DNA of 8,281 nt, from NCBI GenBank assembly GCA_031286555.1, contig JAITUD010000299.1:1-8281 (forward strand), read 5' to 3'. This DNA comes from Microbacterium sp. (GTDB lineage: Bacteria; Actinomycetota; Actinomycetes; Actinomycetales; Microbacteriaceae). The notes beneath the pieces were generated by a model. That model saw only the letters and a program-made list of their open reading frames with translations. It was not told the origin of the DNA and ran no database searches. Below are positions 1 through 6,780 of the stretch, piece after piece. A program made the translations under genes and the position numbers. How positions within the stretch are numbered: position 1 is the first letter of the stretch; the number at the start of each line of letters is the position of its first letter.

Positions 1-1908
1 TCCGGGTCCGCGGCGCCCACCGTCACGGTGACCGATCTGGGGGCCGGCGTGACCGCGTTCACACATGCGGCGGCCACCAGGGTGGGCGACACCGTGTACA
101 TCGCGTCACGGAACATCGATCCGATGCGGATCATCGGCTTCCACATCCCGAGCGGAACCGTCACGAGCGTGACGGAGGCGCCGGGCATCAGCACCCAGCT
201 GCTCGTTCCCGATGCGGACGGGCGCTACCTCGACGCCGCGATCCGCCAGTACGACTCTGCTCCCGGGCCGGGACTCATCCGACTCGACCTCAGCCGGCCA
301 AGATCGCCCAAGGAGGATCTGCACGATATCCCCGCCCTCGACCCCTACGCTCTGGCCGTCTCGCCGGATGGAGTGCTGTACTTCGGCGGACGGGAGATGA
401 GCAAGGACCTCCGTCCGCGTCTGCGGCGCTACGACACCTCCACCGGCGTCCTCGACGAGGTCGCGATCCCCGATCCGGATGCGACGATGATCCGTGCACT
501 CGCCGCCACGGCCGACGAGGTGTACATCGGCACCGGCAGCGTGCTCAACGCGCTGCCGACCAGCAGCAAGGCCGGCCTGTGGGTGATGGACAGGGCGACG
601 AACAGCGTTCGCTCGATCCTTCCGCCGGAGTTCGCGGGTGGGGTCGAGGTGCGCGACATCGTCGTCGTGGACGAGAACACGCTGTGCGCCGCCGGCGTCA
701 CGCCGCAGGGCGCCGCGCTCGCCTTCATCGACAGGGCCGACCCGTCGTCGTACACGCTCGCGTACTCCGGGCGGGGAGGATCCGCGAAGAACCTCGTGCA
801 CGCCGACGGGAGGTTCTACGCACTGCTCGCCGGCATCCGCGAGTACGACCCGGCCACCGGCGCGTTCCGCGACCTCACCCCCAAGGATGTCGAACTCGGC
901 GAACTGTGGGGCCTCTTCGTCCGCGACGGGAAGCTGTGGACCGTGTCGGCGTTCGCGCTCGCCGTCGAGATCGACCTCGCGTCCGGTGAGCACGTGCTGC
1001 ACGACCTCATCGAGGCCGGTGCTCCTGCCGATGCACTCCTGGCGATGTCGGTGGCGGCCGGCGCGGGCGGCGTCTACGTGGGCGGTACGAACGCCGTCAC
1101 CCGCCGCGACATGTCCACCGGCGAGGTCACCCGCCTCTATGCGGGCTCCGAGGCGAAGGACATCGCGGTCGTGGACGGCGTCGCCTACTTCGGGCAGTAC
1201 AGCGGCGTCGGCATCCTGCGGCATGACCCGGCCGCGGACGGACGCTGGCCGCGTCTGGTGGAGAAGTTCCCGGCGGGGCAGAACCGTCCGCACCAGGTCG
1301 TCTGGGACGACGTGAACGGACTGCTGCTGCTCGGTCTGCAGAACGACACCCAGGGCGGCGGGAGCCTGCTCGCATACGACCCTGTCGCCGATGCCCTGAC
1401 CGCGGCGATCAACCCGATCGACACCAGGCAGATGGTGCGTTCGGTGGCGACTCACGAGGGAGTCGCGTATCTCGGAGGCGATGTCACCGGCGGCCGCGGG
1501 GTGGTCGTCGCGTGGAACCCGGTCACCCGGTCCGAGCTGTGGCGCGTCGACCCGCTCGAGGACGCGGCCGGCGTCACAGGTCTCGCGGTGCGCGGGAACC
1601 ACCTCTACGTGATGGGGTACCGCGGCGAGCTCGCCGTGCTCGACCTGACCACTCGCACGGTCGTGCACCGGTCGCGGCACCGCGATGCGGTGCCGACCTA
1701 CGGCACCCTGCTGGTGAGCCGGGGGATGGTCTACGGCACCTCCAGCGCCGAGTTCTTCCGCTTCGACCCGAAGACCTTCACCCGCACCGACCTGGCGACG
1801 CTGAACGGCGAGTGGTACGGCATCCCGCGGTCCGCGGTGGACGAGAACGAGGACTTCTACGCCGTCCGCGGCCGAAACCTGGTGCGGATCCGCGTCAGCC
1901 AGCGCTGA
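1..1908 (+). CDS. Tandem beta-propeller repeat protein, 5'-truncated by the window edge
   Basis: The reading frame is open from base 1 (SGSAAPTVTVTDLG...). A GTG at 28 is the first possible start, but no Shine-Dalgarno precedes it, so the true start, perhaps with a signal peptide, probably lies upstream. At least 635 residues are visible. The protein is built of about 45-residue units, each with a 'YVGG/YFGG'-like strand, then a strand ending in D-x-x-T/S-G or a variant. Numbered from the GTG, these ends fall near residues 40, 86, 135, 187, 234, 273, 316, 361, 400, 451, 497, 539 and 580, with a last strand near 620. Thirteen to fourteen units fit two seven-bladed propellers in tandem (inference). 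No catalytic motif, membrane segment or sorting signal is visible; the protein ends in VRIRVSQR. The fold resembles PQQ/YncE/Kelch-type propellers, which bind ligands, sugars or partners, but the specific function is not recognised. It converges on the aminotransferase gene with a 6-nt gap. Confidence 0.8.
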   Translation, partial: SGSAAPTVTVTDLGAGVTAFTHAAATRVGDTVYIASRNIDPMRIIGFHIPSGTVTSVTEAPGISTQLLVPDADGRYLDAAIRQYDSAPGPGLIRLDLSRPRSPKEDLHDIPALDPYALAVSPDGVLYFGGREMSKDLRPRLRRYDTSTGVLDEVAIPDPDATMIRALAATADEVYIGTGSVLNALPTSSKAGLWVMDRATNSVRSILPPEFAGGVEVRDIVVVDENTLCAAGVTPQGAALAFIDRADPSSYTLAYSGRGGSAKNLVHADGRFYALLAGIREYDPATGAFRDLTPKDVELGELWGLFVRDGKLWTVSAFALAVEIDLASGEHVLHDLIEAGAPADALLAMSVAAGAGGVYVGGTNAVTRRDMSTGEVTRLYAGSEAKDIAVVDGVAYFGQYSGVGILRHDPAADGRWPRLVEKFPAGQNRPHQVVWDDVNGLLLLGLQNDTQGGGSLLAYDPVADALTAAINPIDTRQMVRSVATHEGVAYLGGDVTGGRGVVVAWNPVTRSELWRVDPLEDAAGVTGLAVRGNHLYVMGYRGELAVLDLTTRTVVHRSRHRDAVPTYGTLLVSRGMVYGTSSAEFFRFDPKTFTRTDLATLNGEWYGIPRSAVDENEDFYAVRGRNLVRIRVSQR

Positions 1909-1914
1909 GGCGTC

Positions 1915-3297
1915 TCACAGTCGGGCGGCAGCCTCGCTCAGCACACCGCGCAGGATGCTGCCGATCTCGCGGAACTCCGCGGGGCCGATGGTCAGCGGTG
2001 GCGCGAGCTGGATGACGGGGTCGCCGCGGTCGTCGGCGCGGCAGTACAGTCCGGCCTCGTACAGCGCGGGGGAGAGGAAGCCGCGCAGCAGCCGCTCGGA
2101 CTCCTCGTCGTCGAAGGTCTCCTTGGTCGCCTTGTCCTTGACCAGTTCGATGCCGAAGAAGTAGCCGTCGCCGCGCACGTCGCCGACGATCGGAAGGTCG
2201 AGCAGGGTCTCCAGCTCGGCGCGGAACAGCGGCGAGTTCTGCACGACGTGCTCGTTCAGTCCCTCCTCCTCGAACAGGTCGAGGTTCTCCAGCGCGACGG
2301 CCGCCGAGACCGGATGCCCGCCGAAGGTGTAGCCGTGCGGGAACATCGCGTCGCCGCCGGCGAACGGCTCGTGGATGCGGTCACTGATGATCGTCGCCCC
2401 GATCGGCGCGTATCCGCTGGTCATCGCCTTCGCGCAGGTGATCATGTCGGGCACGTAGCCGAGGCGCTCGCAGGCGAACATCGATCCGAGCCGGCCGAAC
2501 GCGCAGATCACCTCGTCCGAGACGAGCAGCACGTCGTGCCGGTCGCAGATCTCGCGCACCCGCGCGAAGTAGCCGGGCGGGGGAGGGAAGCATCCGCCGG
2601 AGTTCTGCACCGGCTCGAGGAAGACCGCCGCGACGGTGTCGGCGCCCTCGAACAGGATCGCCTCCTCGATGCGGTCGGCCGCCCAGCGCCCGAACAGTTC
2701 GAGGTCGTCGGAGGGCGCACCCATCTCGGCGGCGCGGTAGAAGTTCGTGTTCGGCACCCGCAGCCCGCCGGGCGTGACCGGCTCGAACATCGCCTTCATG
2801 GCCGGGATGCCGGTGACGGCGAGCGCGCCCTGGGTAGTGCCGTGGTAGGCGATCGAGCGGGAGATCACCTTGTGCTTGCCCGGCTTGCCCTGCGTCTTCC
2901 AGTAGTGCTTGGCGAGCTTGAAGGCGGTCTCGACCGCCTCGCCGCCGCCGGAGGAGAAGAACACCCGGTTCAGGTCACCAGGGGCGTAGCCGGCCAGCCG
3001 GTCGGCCAGCTCGATCGCTGCCGGGTGCGCGTACGACCAGAGCGGGAAGAATGCCAGCTCCTCGGCCTGCTTCGCGGCGGCCTCGGCCAGCCGGCGCCGG
3101 CCGTGGCCGGCGTTGACCACGAAGAGGCCCGCCAGACCGTCGATGTACTTCCGCCCCTCGGCATCCCAGATGTGGTGTCCCTCGCCTCGGGTGATGATGG
3201 GCACCTCGGGCAGAGTGGACTGCCGGGAGAAGTGCATCCAGAGGTGGTCGCTCGCGCTCTCGCGCAAGCGCTGGGCGTCGTAGGTCGTTCCGGTCAT
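1915..3297 (-). CDS. Class III PLP-dependent aminotransferase (omega-/polyamine-transaminase type)
   Basis: A 460-residue, full-length fold-type I aminotransferase of the class III (ornithine/GABA/omega-amino acid) family. Visible landmarks: the E-G-x-x-I-W-D-A-E-G start of the fold (about 38-48), the phosphate-binding SSGGGEAVETAFKLA (115-129), the aromatic YHGTTQGA (151-158) that stacks on PLP, SDEVICAFGRLG (260-271) with D261 for the pyridine nitrogen, and the Schiff-base lysine K290 in CAKAMTSGYAPIGA. The family moves an amino group from a terminal amine or omega-amino acid to pyruvate or 2-oxoglutarate in the cytoplasm. Sequence style resembles putrescine:pyruvate transaminases (SpuC type). 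With a divergent aminobutyraldehyde dehydrogenase next door, putrescine or another diamine is the best substrate guess; beta-alanine or GABA remain possible. The ATG at 3297 is preceded by GGGGGA four bases upstream and overlaps the regulator's TGA (ATGA), so translation is probably coupled. The open frame continues further upstream, but that part is antisense-like and shows no homology. Confidence 0.93.
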   Translation of the reverse strand: MTGTTYDAQRLRESASDHLWMHFSRQSTLPEVPIITRGEGHHIWDAEGRKYIDGLAGLFVVNAGHGRRRLAEAAAKQAEELAFFPLWSYAHPAAIELADRLAGYAPGDLNRVFFSSGGGEAVETAFKLAKHYWKTQGKPGKHKVISRSIAYHGTTQGALAVTGIPAMKAMFEPVTPGGLRVPNTNFYRAAEMGAPSDDLELFGRWAADRIEEAILFEGADTVAAVFLEPVQNSGGCFPPPPGYFARVREICDRHDVLLVSDEVICAFGRLGSMFACERLGYVPDMITCAKAMTSGYAPIGATIISDRIHEPFAGGDAMFPHGYTFGGHPVSAAVALENLDLFEEEGLNEHVVQNSPLFRAELETLLDLPIVGDVRGDGYFFGIELVKDKATKETFDDEESERLLRGFLSPALYEAGLYCRADDRGDPVIQLAPPLTIGPAEFREIGSILRGVLSEAAARL

Positions 3298-3761
3298 CGG
3301 GTCCCCCAGTTGTAGAGCTGCTTGTGCAGGCGGGCGTAGACGAAGGTGTCGGTGGACAGCACCCCGGGGATGCTGCGGATGCGGCGGGCGAGCAGTTCGA
3401 GCAGATCCTCGTCGCTCTCGCAGACGACCTCTGCGAGCACGTCGAAGCCGCCGAGCGTGACGACGACGTAGTCGATCTCGGCGATCTCTGCGAGGGCGGT
3501 GGCGACGACCTCGGGGTCTCCGCTGACTCTGATGCCGATCATGGCCTGCCGGAGGAAGCCGAGCTGCAGGGGATCCGTGACCGCGACGATCTGCATCACG
3601 CCGGACTCCGTCAGGCGCTGCACGCGCTGGCGGACGGCGGCCTCGCTGAGCCCGACCTCGCGGCCGATGTCGGCGTAGGCACGCCGGCCGTCCTCCTGGA
3701 GCAACTCGATGATGGTCTTCGACACGTCGTCGAGTACTGCGTGCTTCTGCTTCGAGGCCAT
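3294..3761 (-). CDS. Lrp/AsnC family transcriptional regulator
   Basis: A 155-residue protein of normal Lrp/AsnC length. The N-terminal winged helix-turn-helix spans about residues 10-60; LDDVSKTIIELLQEDGR is the usual first helix, and YADIGREVGLSEAAVRQRVQRL holds the recognition helix. The C-terminal RAM/AsnC ligand-binding domain runs from about 68 to 150 and includes GGFDVLAEVV (104-113), part of the effector pocket. Such proteins form dimers to octamers and bind small amino acids or amines. The ATG at 3761 is supported by an AGGA eight bases upstream. The stop overlaps the aminotransferase start (ATGA), and the gene diverges from the aldehyde dehydrogenase over 98 bp. The likely job is local, amine- or amino-acid-responsive control of both flanking catabolic genes and of itself; the effector cannot be read from sequence. 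Confidence 0.93.
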   Translation of the reverse strand: MASKQKHAVLDDVSKTIIELLQEDGRRAYADIGREVGLSEAAVRQRVQRLTESGVMQIVAVTDPLQLGFLRQAMIGIRVSGDPEVVATALAEIAEIDYVVVTLGGFDVLAEVVCESDEDLLELLARRIRSIPGVLSTDTFVYARLHKQLYNWGTR

Positions 3762-3799
3762 GTGCTGATCCTGACACTCCAAGAAGGCTCTGGCAACAG

Positions 3800-3812
3800 A
3801 ATCCGTCGGATT
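3800..3812. promoter_or_regulatory. Perfect 13-bp palindrome, candidate Lrp-family operator
   Basis: AATCCG-T-CGGATT is a perfect dyad with a single central base, in the AT-richest part of the gap between the divergent regulator and dehydrogenase genes. On the minus strand it overlaps TTAAAT (bases 3810-3815), a plausible -10 for the regulator, so binding here would fit autorepression. The operator role is inferred from position; Lrp-type sites are degenerate and cannot be confirmed by eye. Confidence 0.4.
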
Positions 3813-3822
3813 TAATGCTGAG

Positions 3823-3838
3823 AACGACTGATCTCGTT
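3823..3838. promoter_or_regulatory. Second inverted repeat in the divergent gap, candidate operator
   Basis: AACGA-6 nt-TCGTT forms an imperfect-core dyad whose centre is about 24-25 bp from the centre of the 3800-3812 palindrome. It lies just upstream of the dehydrogenase -10, about 22-37 bases before the proposed start of transcription, where a bound protein could block or recruit polymerase. It also overlaps a direct repeat of TGATCT (3829-3834 and 3838-3843). Short arms make chance occurrence possible. Confidence 0.3.
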
Positions 3839-3847
3839 GATCTGCCG

Positions 3848-3853
3848 TAGCAT
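3848..3853 (+). promoter_or_regulatory. -10 element for a probable leaderless dehydrogenase transcript
   Basis: TAGCAT fits the actinobacterial TANNNT -10 pattern and is followed by exactly six bases (GAACCC) and then the ATG at 3860. That spacing puts the transcription start on the A of the start codon. No Shine-Dalgarno precedes this ATG, which agrees with leaderless translation. No convincing -35 is seen at the usual distance. Confidence 0.5.
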
Positions 3854-3859
3854 GAACCC

Positions 3860-5296
3860 ATGCTGACAACGGTGTTGCGCAACGTGATCGCGGGTCGCGC
3901 CGCGGAGGTCCCCACCGAGGCGACCATGGATCTGATCGACCCGACGACCGAGGAGGTCTACGGCCGGGCTCCCATCTCCGGCGCTGCGGAGGTCGACGCC
4001 GCCTACGCGGCAGCCGACGGGGCCTTCGTCCAGTGGCGCGACGCCACCCCGGCCGATCGGCAGCTCGCGCTGTTCCGCATCGCCGAGGAGATGAAGGAGC
4101 GCGCCGAGGAATTCGCGGACCTCGAGTCGCAGGACACCGGCAAGCCCCGCGCCACACTGGTCGCGGACGAGATCGACCAGTCCGTCGACCAGCTGCGCTT
4201 CTTCGCCGGCGCCGCGCGGAGCCTCGAGGGGCGCGCAGCGGGGGAGTACCTCGCCGGGCACACCTCTTATGTGCGCCGCGAGCCGGTCGGCGTGATCGGA
4301 CAGGTCACGCCCTGGAACTACCCGCTGAACATGGCGGTCTGGAAGATCGGCCCCGCGCTCGCCGCCGGCAACGCCGTCGTGCTCAAGCCCGCCGAGACCA
4401 CGCCGCAGAGCACGCTGCTGCTGGCAGAGGTGGTCGCGAACCACACACCAGAAGGCCTGTTCAACGTCGTGCTCGGCGACCGCGAAACCGGACGGATGCT
4501 GGTGGAGCACCCCCGCGCCGACATGGTCGCGATCACCGGCTCGGTGCGCGCCGGCATGGAGGTCGCCAAGTCCGCGGCATCCGATCTCAAGCGCGTGCAC
4601 CTCGAGCTCGGCGGCAAGGCACCGGCCGTGGTCTTCCCCGACGCCAACCTCGAGAAGGCAGTGGAGGGCATCGTCACCGGCGCATACTTCAACGCCGGCC
4701 AGGACTGCACCGCCGCCACCCGCGTGATCGTGCACGAGAGCATCCACGACGAGTTCGTCGCGGCGCTGCGCACCCGCACCCGCACGCACGCCCGCACCGG
4801 CGGTCCGCATGAGGACGGCATCCTCTACGGCGCGGTGAACAGCCGCGCCCAGCTCGACGGCGTCTCCGGCTTCCTCGAGCGCCGGCCCGCCCACATTCGC
4901 GTCGAGACCGGCGGCGCGCGCCAGGGCGACCGCGGCTACTTCTGGGAGGCGACCGTCCTCTCGGGCGTCCGCCAGGACGACGAGGTCGTGCAGCGCGAGA
5001 TCTTCGGGCCGGTGCTCACCGTGCAGTCCTTCTCGGACGCCGACCAGGCGCTGGCCTTCGCCAACGGCGTGCCGTTCGCGCTCGCCGCCTCGGTCTGGAC
5101 CCGCGACCACGCGACCGCGATGCGGTTCACCCGTGACCTCGACTTCGGATGCGTGTGGGTGAACACCCACATCCCGTTCGTGTCGGACATGCCGCACGGC
5201 GGATTCAAGCACTCCGGCTACGGCAAGGATCTCTCGCAGTACGGCTTCGACGACTACACGCGCCTGAAGCACGTGATGTCGGCGCTGGAGGTCTGA
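3860..5296 (+). CDS. Gamma-aminobutyraldehyde dehydrogenase (PatD/YdcW-like ALDH)
   Basis: A 478-residue NAD(P)+-dependent aldehyde dehydrogenase of full family length. Catalytic landmarks are complete: N153 in TPWNYP, K176 in LKPAE, general base E249 in LELGGKAP, nucleophile C283 in FNAGQDCTAATR, and E380 in EIFGPV. The C-terminal stretch with WVNTH (434-438), MPHGG (444-448), SGYGKD (452-457) and DDYTRLKHVM matches the arrangement recalled for E. coli YdcW/PatD, supporting oxidation of 4-aminobutanal (1-pyrroline) to GABA; betaine-aldehyde-type activity is the main alternative. The inter-domain stretch after residue 300 lacks the usual GDP..GP motif and has RTRTRTHARTGG followed by LYGAVNSRAQL; a related form is recalled from actinobacterial members, so it is not taken as damage. 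The gene diverges from the Lrp regulator and aminotransferase, completing a two-step amine-to-acid route. The start has no Shine-Dalgarno and is probably leaderless. It converges on the MFS gene with a 12-nt gap. Confidence 0.92.
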   Translation: MLTTVLRNVIAGRAAEVPTEATMDLIDPTTEEVYGRAPISGAAEVDAAYAAADGAFVQWRDATPADRQLALFRIAEEMKERAEEFADLESQDTGKPRATLVADEIDQSVDQLRFFAGAARSLEGRAAGEYLAGHTSYVRREPVGVIGQVTPWNYPLNMAVWKIGPALAAGNAVVLKPAETTPQSTLLLAEVVANHTPEGLFNVVLGDRETGRMLVEHPRADMVAITGSVRAGMEVAKSAASDLKRVHLELGGKAPAVVFPDANLEKAVEGIVTGAYFNAGQDCTAATRVIVHESIHDEFVAALRTRTRTHARTGGPHEDGILYGAVNSRAQLDGVSGFLERRPAHIRVETGGARQGDRGYFWEATVLSGVRQDDEVVQREIFGPVLTVQSFSDADQALAFANGVPFALAASVWTRDHATAMRFTRDLDFGCVWVNTHIPFVSDMPHGGFKHSGYGKDLSQYGFDDYTRLKHVMSALEV

Positions 5297-5308
5297 CACC
5301 ACCGCGGT

Positions 5309-6547
5309 TCACACGGTCGGGATACTCAGCGTCTCGGTGTCGGGGTACGGGCTGGGGTCGCGGTGCCGCAGGTCGGGGAACGCCTTGACGAACACCACCG
5401 CGACGATGACGCCGGCGATCGCGAACAGCGCCGCCGCGAGGTACGCGCCCTGGGGGCCGCCGTGGTCGATGAGGAAGCCGGCGACGGCGGAGCCCGCCGC
5501 GGCGCCGATCAGCTGCCCGGTGCCCGCCCAGCCGAACGCCTCGGCGGTCTCGGAGAACTTCACGCTCGCGGTGGTGATCGCGAACAGCACCGCGAGAGCC
5601 GGGGCGATGCCGATGCCGGCGGCGAACAGCGTGCCGCCGAGCCAGAACACGTTCAGCGACACCATGGTCAGCACCAGGCCGACGGCGACGATGGTGAGGC
5701 GCCGGGCCATCGCCCATGGCCCGATCGGGATGTGTCCGAGGCCCAGCCCGCCGACCAGGCTGCCCACCGAGAACACCGCGAGCACGAGCCCCGCCTCGAG
5801 ACCACCGTGGCCGAACGTCGACACCACGCCGACCTCCACGGCCGAGCAGGCGCCGATCAGCAGGAAGCCGATGACGGTCGCGAGCAGCACCGGCGGCTTG
5901 AGCACCACTCGACCGAACGCGCGGCGGCTGCGCGGGATGCGCACCCTGCCGACCTCGGGGGAGAGGATGAACCACGCGCCGCCGCCGACGAGGATGGTCG
6001 CGACCAGCAGCAGACCCTGCACCGTGCCGATTCCGGTGGAGACGAGGGTGATCACGACCGGTGCCACGATCCAGATGATCTCCTGCAGCGAGGCATCCAG
6101 CGAGAACAGCGGCGTCAGCTGGGAGGAGTTCACCAGCTTGGGATAGATGGTGCGCACGGCCGACTGCACCGGCGGAGTGGAGAGCCCGGCGACCATGCCG
6201 AGCGCCATGTAGCCCGGCAGGTTCAGCGGCAGCAGTGCGAGACCGAGCACCGAGAGCACGCAGACGGCCAGGGTCAGGGAGAGCACCCGCCGCATTCCCC
6301 AGGCGCCCATCCAGCGGCTCGTCACGGGGCCGGCGATCGCCTGGCCGACGGATGTCGCGGCGAGCACGAGTCCGGCCTCGCCGTACGATCCGGTCTGCTG
6401 CTCGACGTGCATGAGGATCGCAAGGCTCATCATGCCGTTGGGGAAGCGCGCCACCAGCTGCGCGGCGATCATGCGCGCGACGCCGGGCGTGCGAAGAAGG
6501 TCCCGATATCCCGCCACGAGCCAACGATATCCGACACGCCGCGACAC
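5309..6547 (-). CDS. MFS transporter, 12 TM
   Basis: A 412-residue integral membrane protein of the major facilitator superfamily. Twelve hydrophobic segments can be placed at about residues 24-48, 58-77, 87-107, 112-132, 155-172, 176-195, 218-242, 250-270, 284-302, 306-326, 338-360 and 367-389. A basic central loop (VGRVRIPRSRRAFGR, about 199-213) separates the two six-helix halves. SRWMGAWGMRR (78-87) is the loop 2-3 motif A equivalent, in degenerate form. Substrate and direction cannot be read; sugar-exporter-like or drug-efflux-like MFS permeases are the nearest style. The start is taken as GTG 6547, preceded by AGGA with a nine-base gap; GTG 6517 is an alternative without a good ribosome site. 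It diverges from nrdH across 299 bp and ends 12 nt from the dehydrogenase stop. No functional tie to either neighbour is evident. Confidence 0.9.
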   Translation of the reverse strand: MSRRVGYRWLVAGYRDLLRTPGVARMIAAQLVARFPNGMMSLAILMHVEQQTGSYGEAGLVLAATSVGQAIAGPVTSRWMGAWGMRRVLSLTLAVCVLSVLGLALLPLNLPGYMALGMVAGLSTPPVQSAVRTIYPKLVNSSQLTPLFSLDASLQEIIWIVAPVVITLVSTGIGTVQGLLLVATILVGGGAWFILSPEVGRVRIPRSRRAFGRVVLKPPVLLATVIGFLLIGACSAVEVGVVSTFGHGGLEAGLVLAVFSVGSLVGGLGLGHIPIGPWAMARRLTIVAVGLVLTMVSLNVFWLGGTLFAAGIGIAPALAVLFAITTASVKFSETAEAFGWAGTGQLIGAAAGSAVAGFLIDHGGPQGAYLAAALFAIAGVIVAVVFVKAFPDLRHRDPSPYPDTETLSIPTV

Positions 6548-6558
6548 GCCGGAGCGTC

Positions 6559-6730
6559 CTGTCCACAGAAAATCGGATGTCGGTGGCCCGGCGTAGCGTC
6601 CGGTCTGTGGATGGATTCCGATCCGGCCTCCGCGACCCGCAGGATCTCGCGGCTCGAGGCAGCCCGGGAAGGCTTTCGAACTGTGGATGGATGCGTGGAG
6701 AACCTGTGTCGAACCCGTGGAGAACGGTGG
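6559..6730. repeat. DnaA-box-like repeats, part helically phased, upstream of nrdH
   Basis: CTGTCCACA at 6559-6567 is 8/9 to the actinobacterial DnaA box TTGTCCACA. CTGTGGATGGAT occurs exactly twice (6605-6616 and 6681-6692); its inverse contains CCATCCACA, 7/9 to TTATCCACA. CGTGGAGAAC occurs exactly twice, 22 bp apart (6694-6703 and 6716-6725). Together with a diverged copy (CTGTGTCGAAC) and GGTGGAAAAC, GTGG/GTGT cores begin at 6683, 6695, 6706, 6717 and 6727, a period of about 11 bp, so they face the same side of the helix. The array ends about 19 bp before the first NrdR box. The repeats are directly visible; DnaA binding is inference, and another regulator could own them. Confidence 0.5.
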
Positions 6731-6748
6731 AAAACTACAGAGATGTAA

Positions 6749-6764
6749 CTACTAGCCCTTGTGG
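6749..6764 (+). promoter_or_regulatory. NrdR box 1
   Basis: CTACTAGCCCTTGTGG aligns to the published NrdR consensus acaCwAtATaTwGtgt with the outer positions kept (ACTA on the left, TTGTG on the right) and a diverged centre. It lies exactly 32 bp upstream of a better box, with 16 bp between them. That is the usual three-turn pairing for NrdR, the zinc-finger/ATP-cone repressor of ribonucleotide reductase genes. Confidence 0.65.
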
Positions 6765-6780
6765 TCGCACCCAATGTCCG

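Noticed and set aside
106..1680. 524-codon minus-strand frame under the propeller gene
   Set aside because: It shows no recognisable fold, its composition is low-complexity and rich in R, H, V and D, and it mirrors the codon pattern of the real gene.
1904..1942. Inverted repeat GCTGAG...CTCAGC across the convergent gene ends, as a bidirectional terminator
   Set aside because: The loop is 27 nt, there is no T-run on either side, and most of it is coding sequence of the aminotransferase. The evidence is too weak to call a terminator.
2248..3315. 355-codon plus-strand frame opposite the aminotransferase
   Set aside because: It is a shadow of a gene with complete class III aminotransferase motifs.
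3298..3927. Upstream extension of the aminotransferase frame (up to 670 codons)
   Set aside because: The extra part is antisense-like and overlaps the entire Lrp gene in another frame, whereas ATG 3297 has a ribosome site and starts at the family's normal N-terminus.
3812..5302. 496-codon open frame on the minus strand opposite the aldehyde dehydrogenase
   Set aside because: It is antisense to a complete ALDH with all catalytic residues. Its composition (H, R, G, A, V, D repeats) is what GC-rich third positions give when read backwards.
5297..5308. ACCGCGGT palindrome (5301-5308) between the dehydrogenase and MFS stops, as a terminator
   Set aside because: It has no loop and no T-run, and is only 8 bp; self-complementary words of this size are common in GC-rich DNA.
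5363..6748. 461-codon plus-strand frame opposite the MFS gene
   Set aside because: It is extremely H/R/D/E/Q-rich with no family resemblance, as expected for the reverse of hydrophobic membrane codons.
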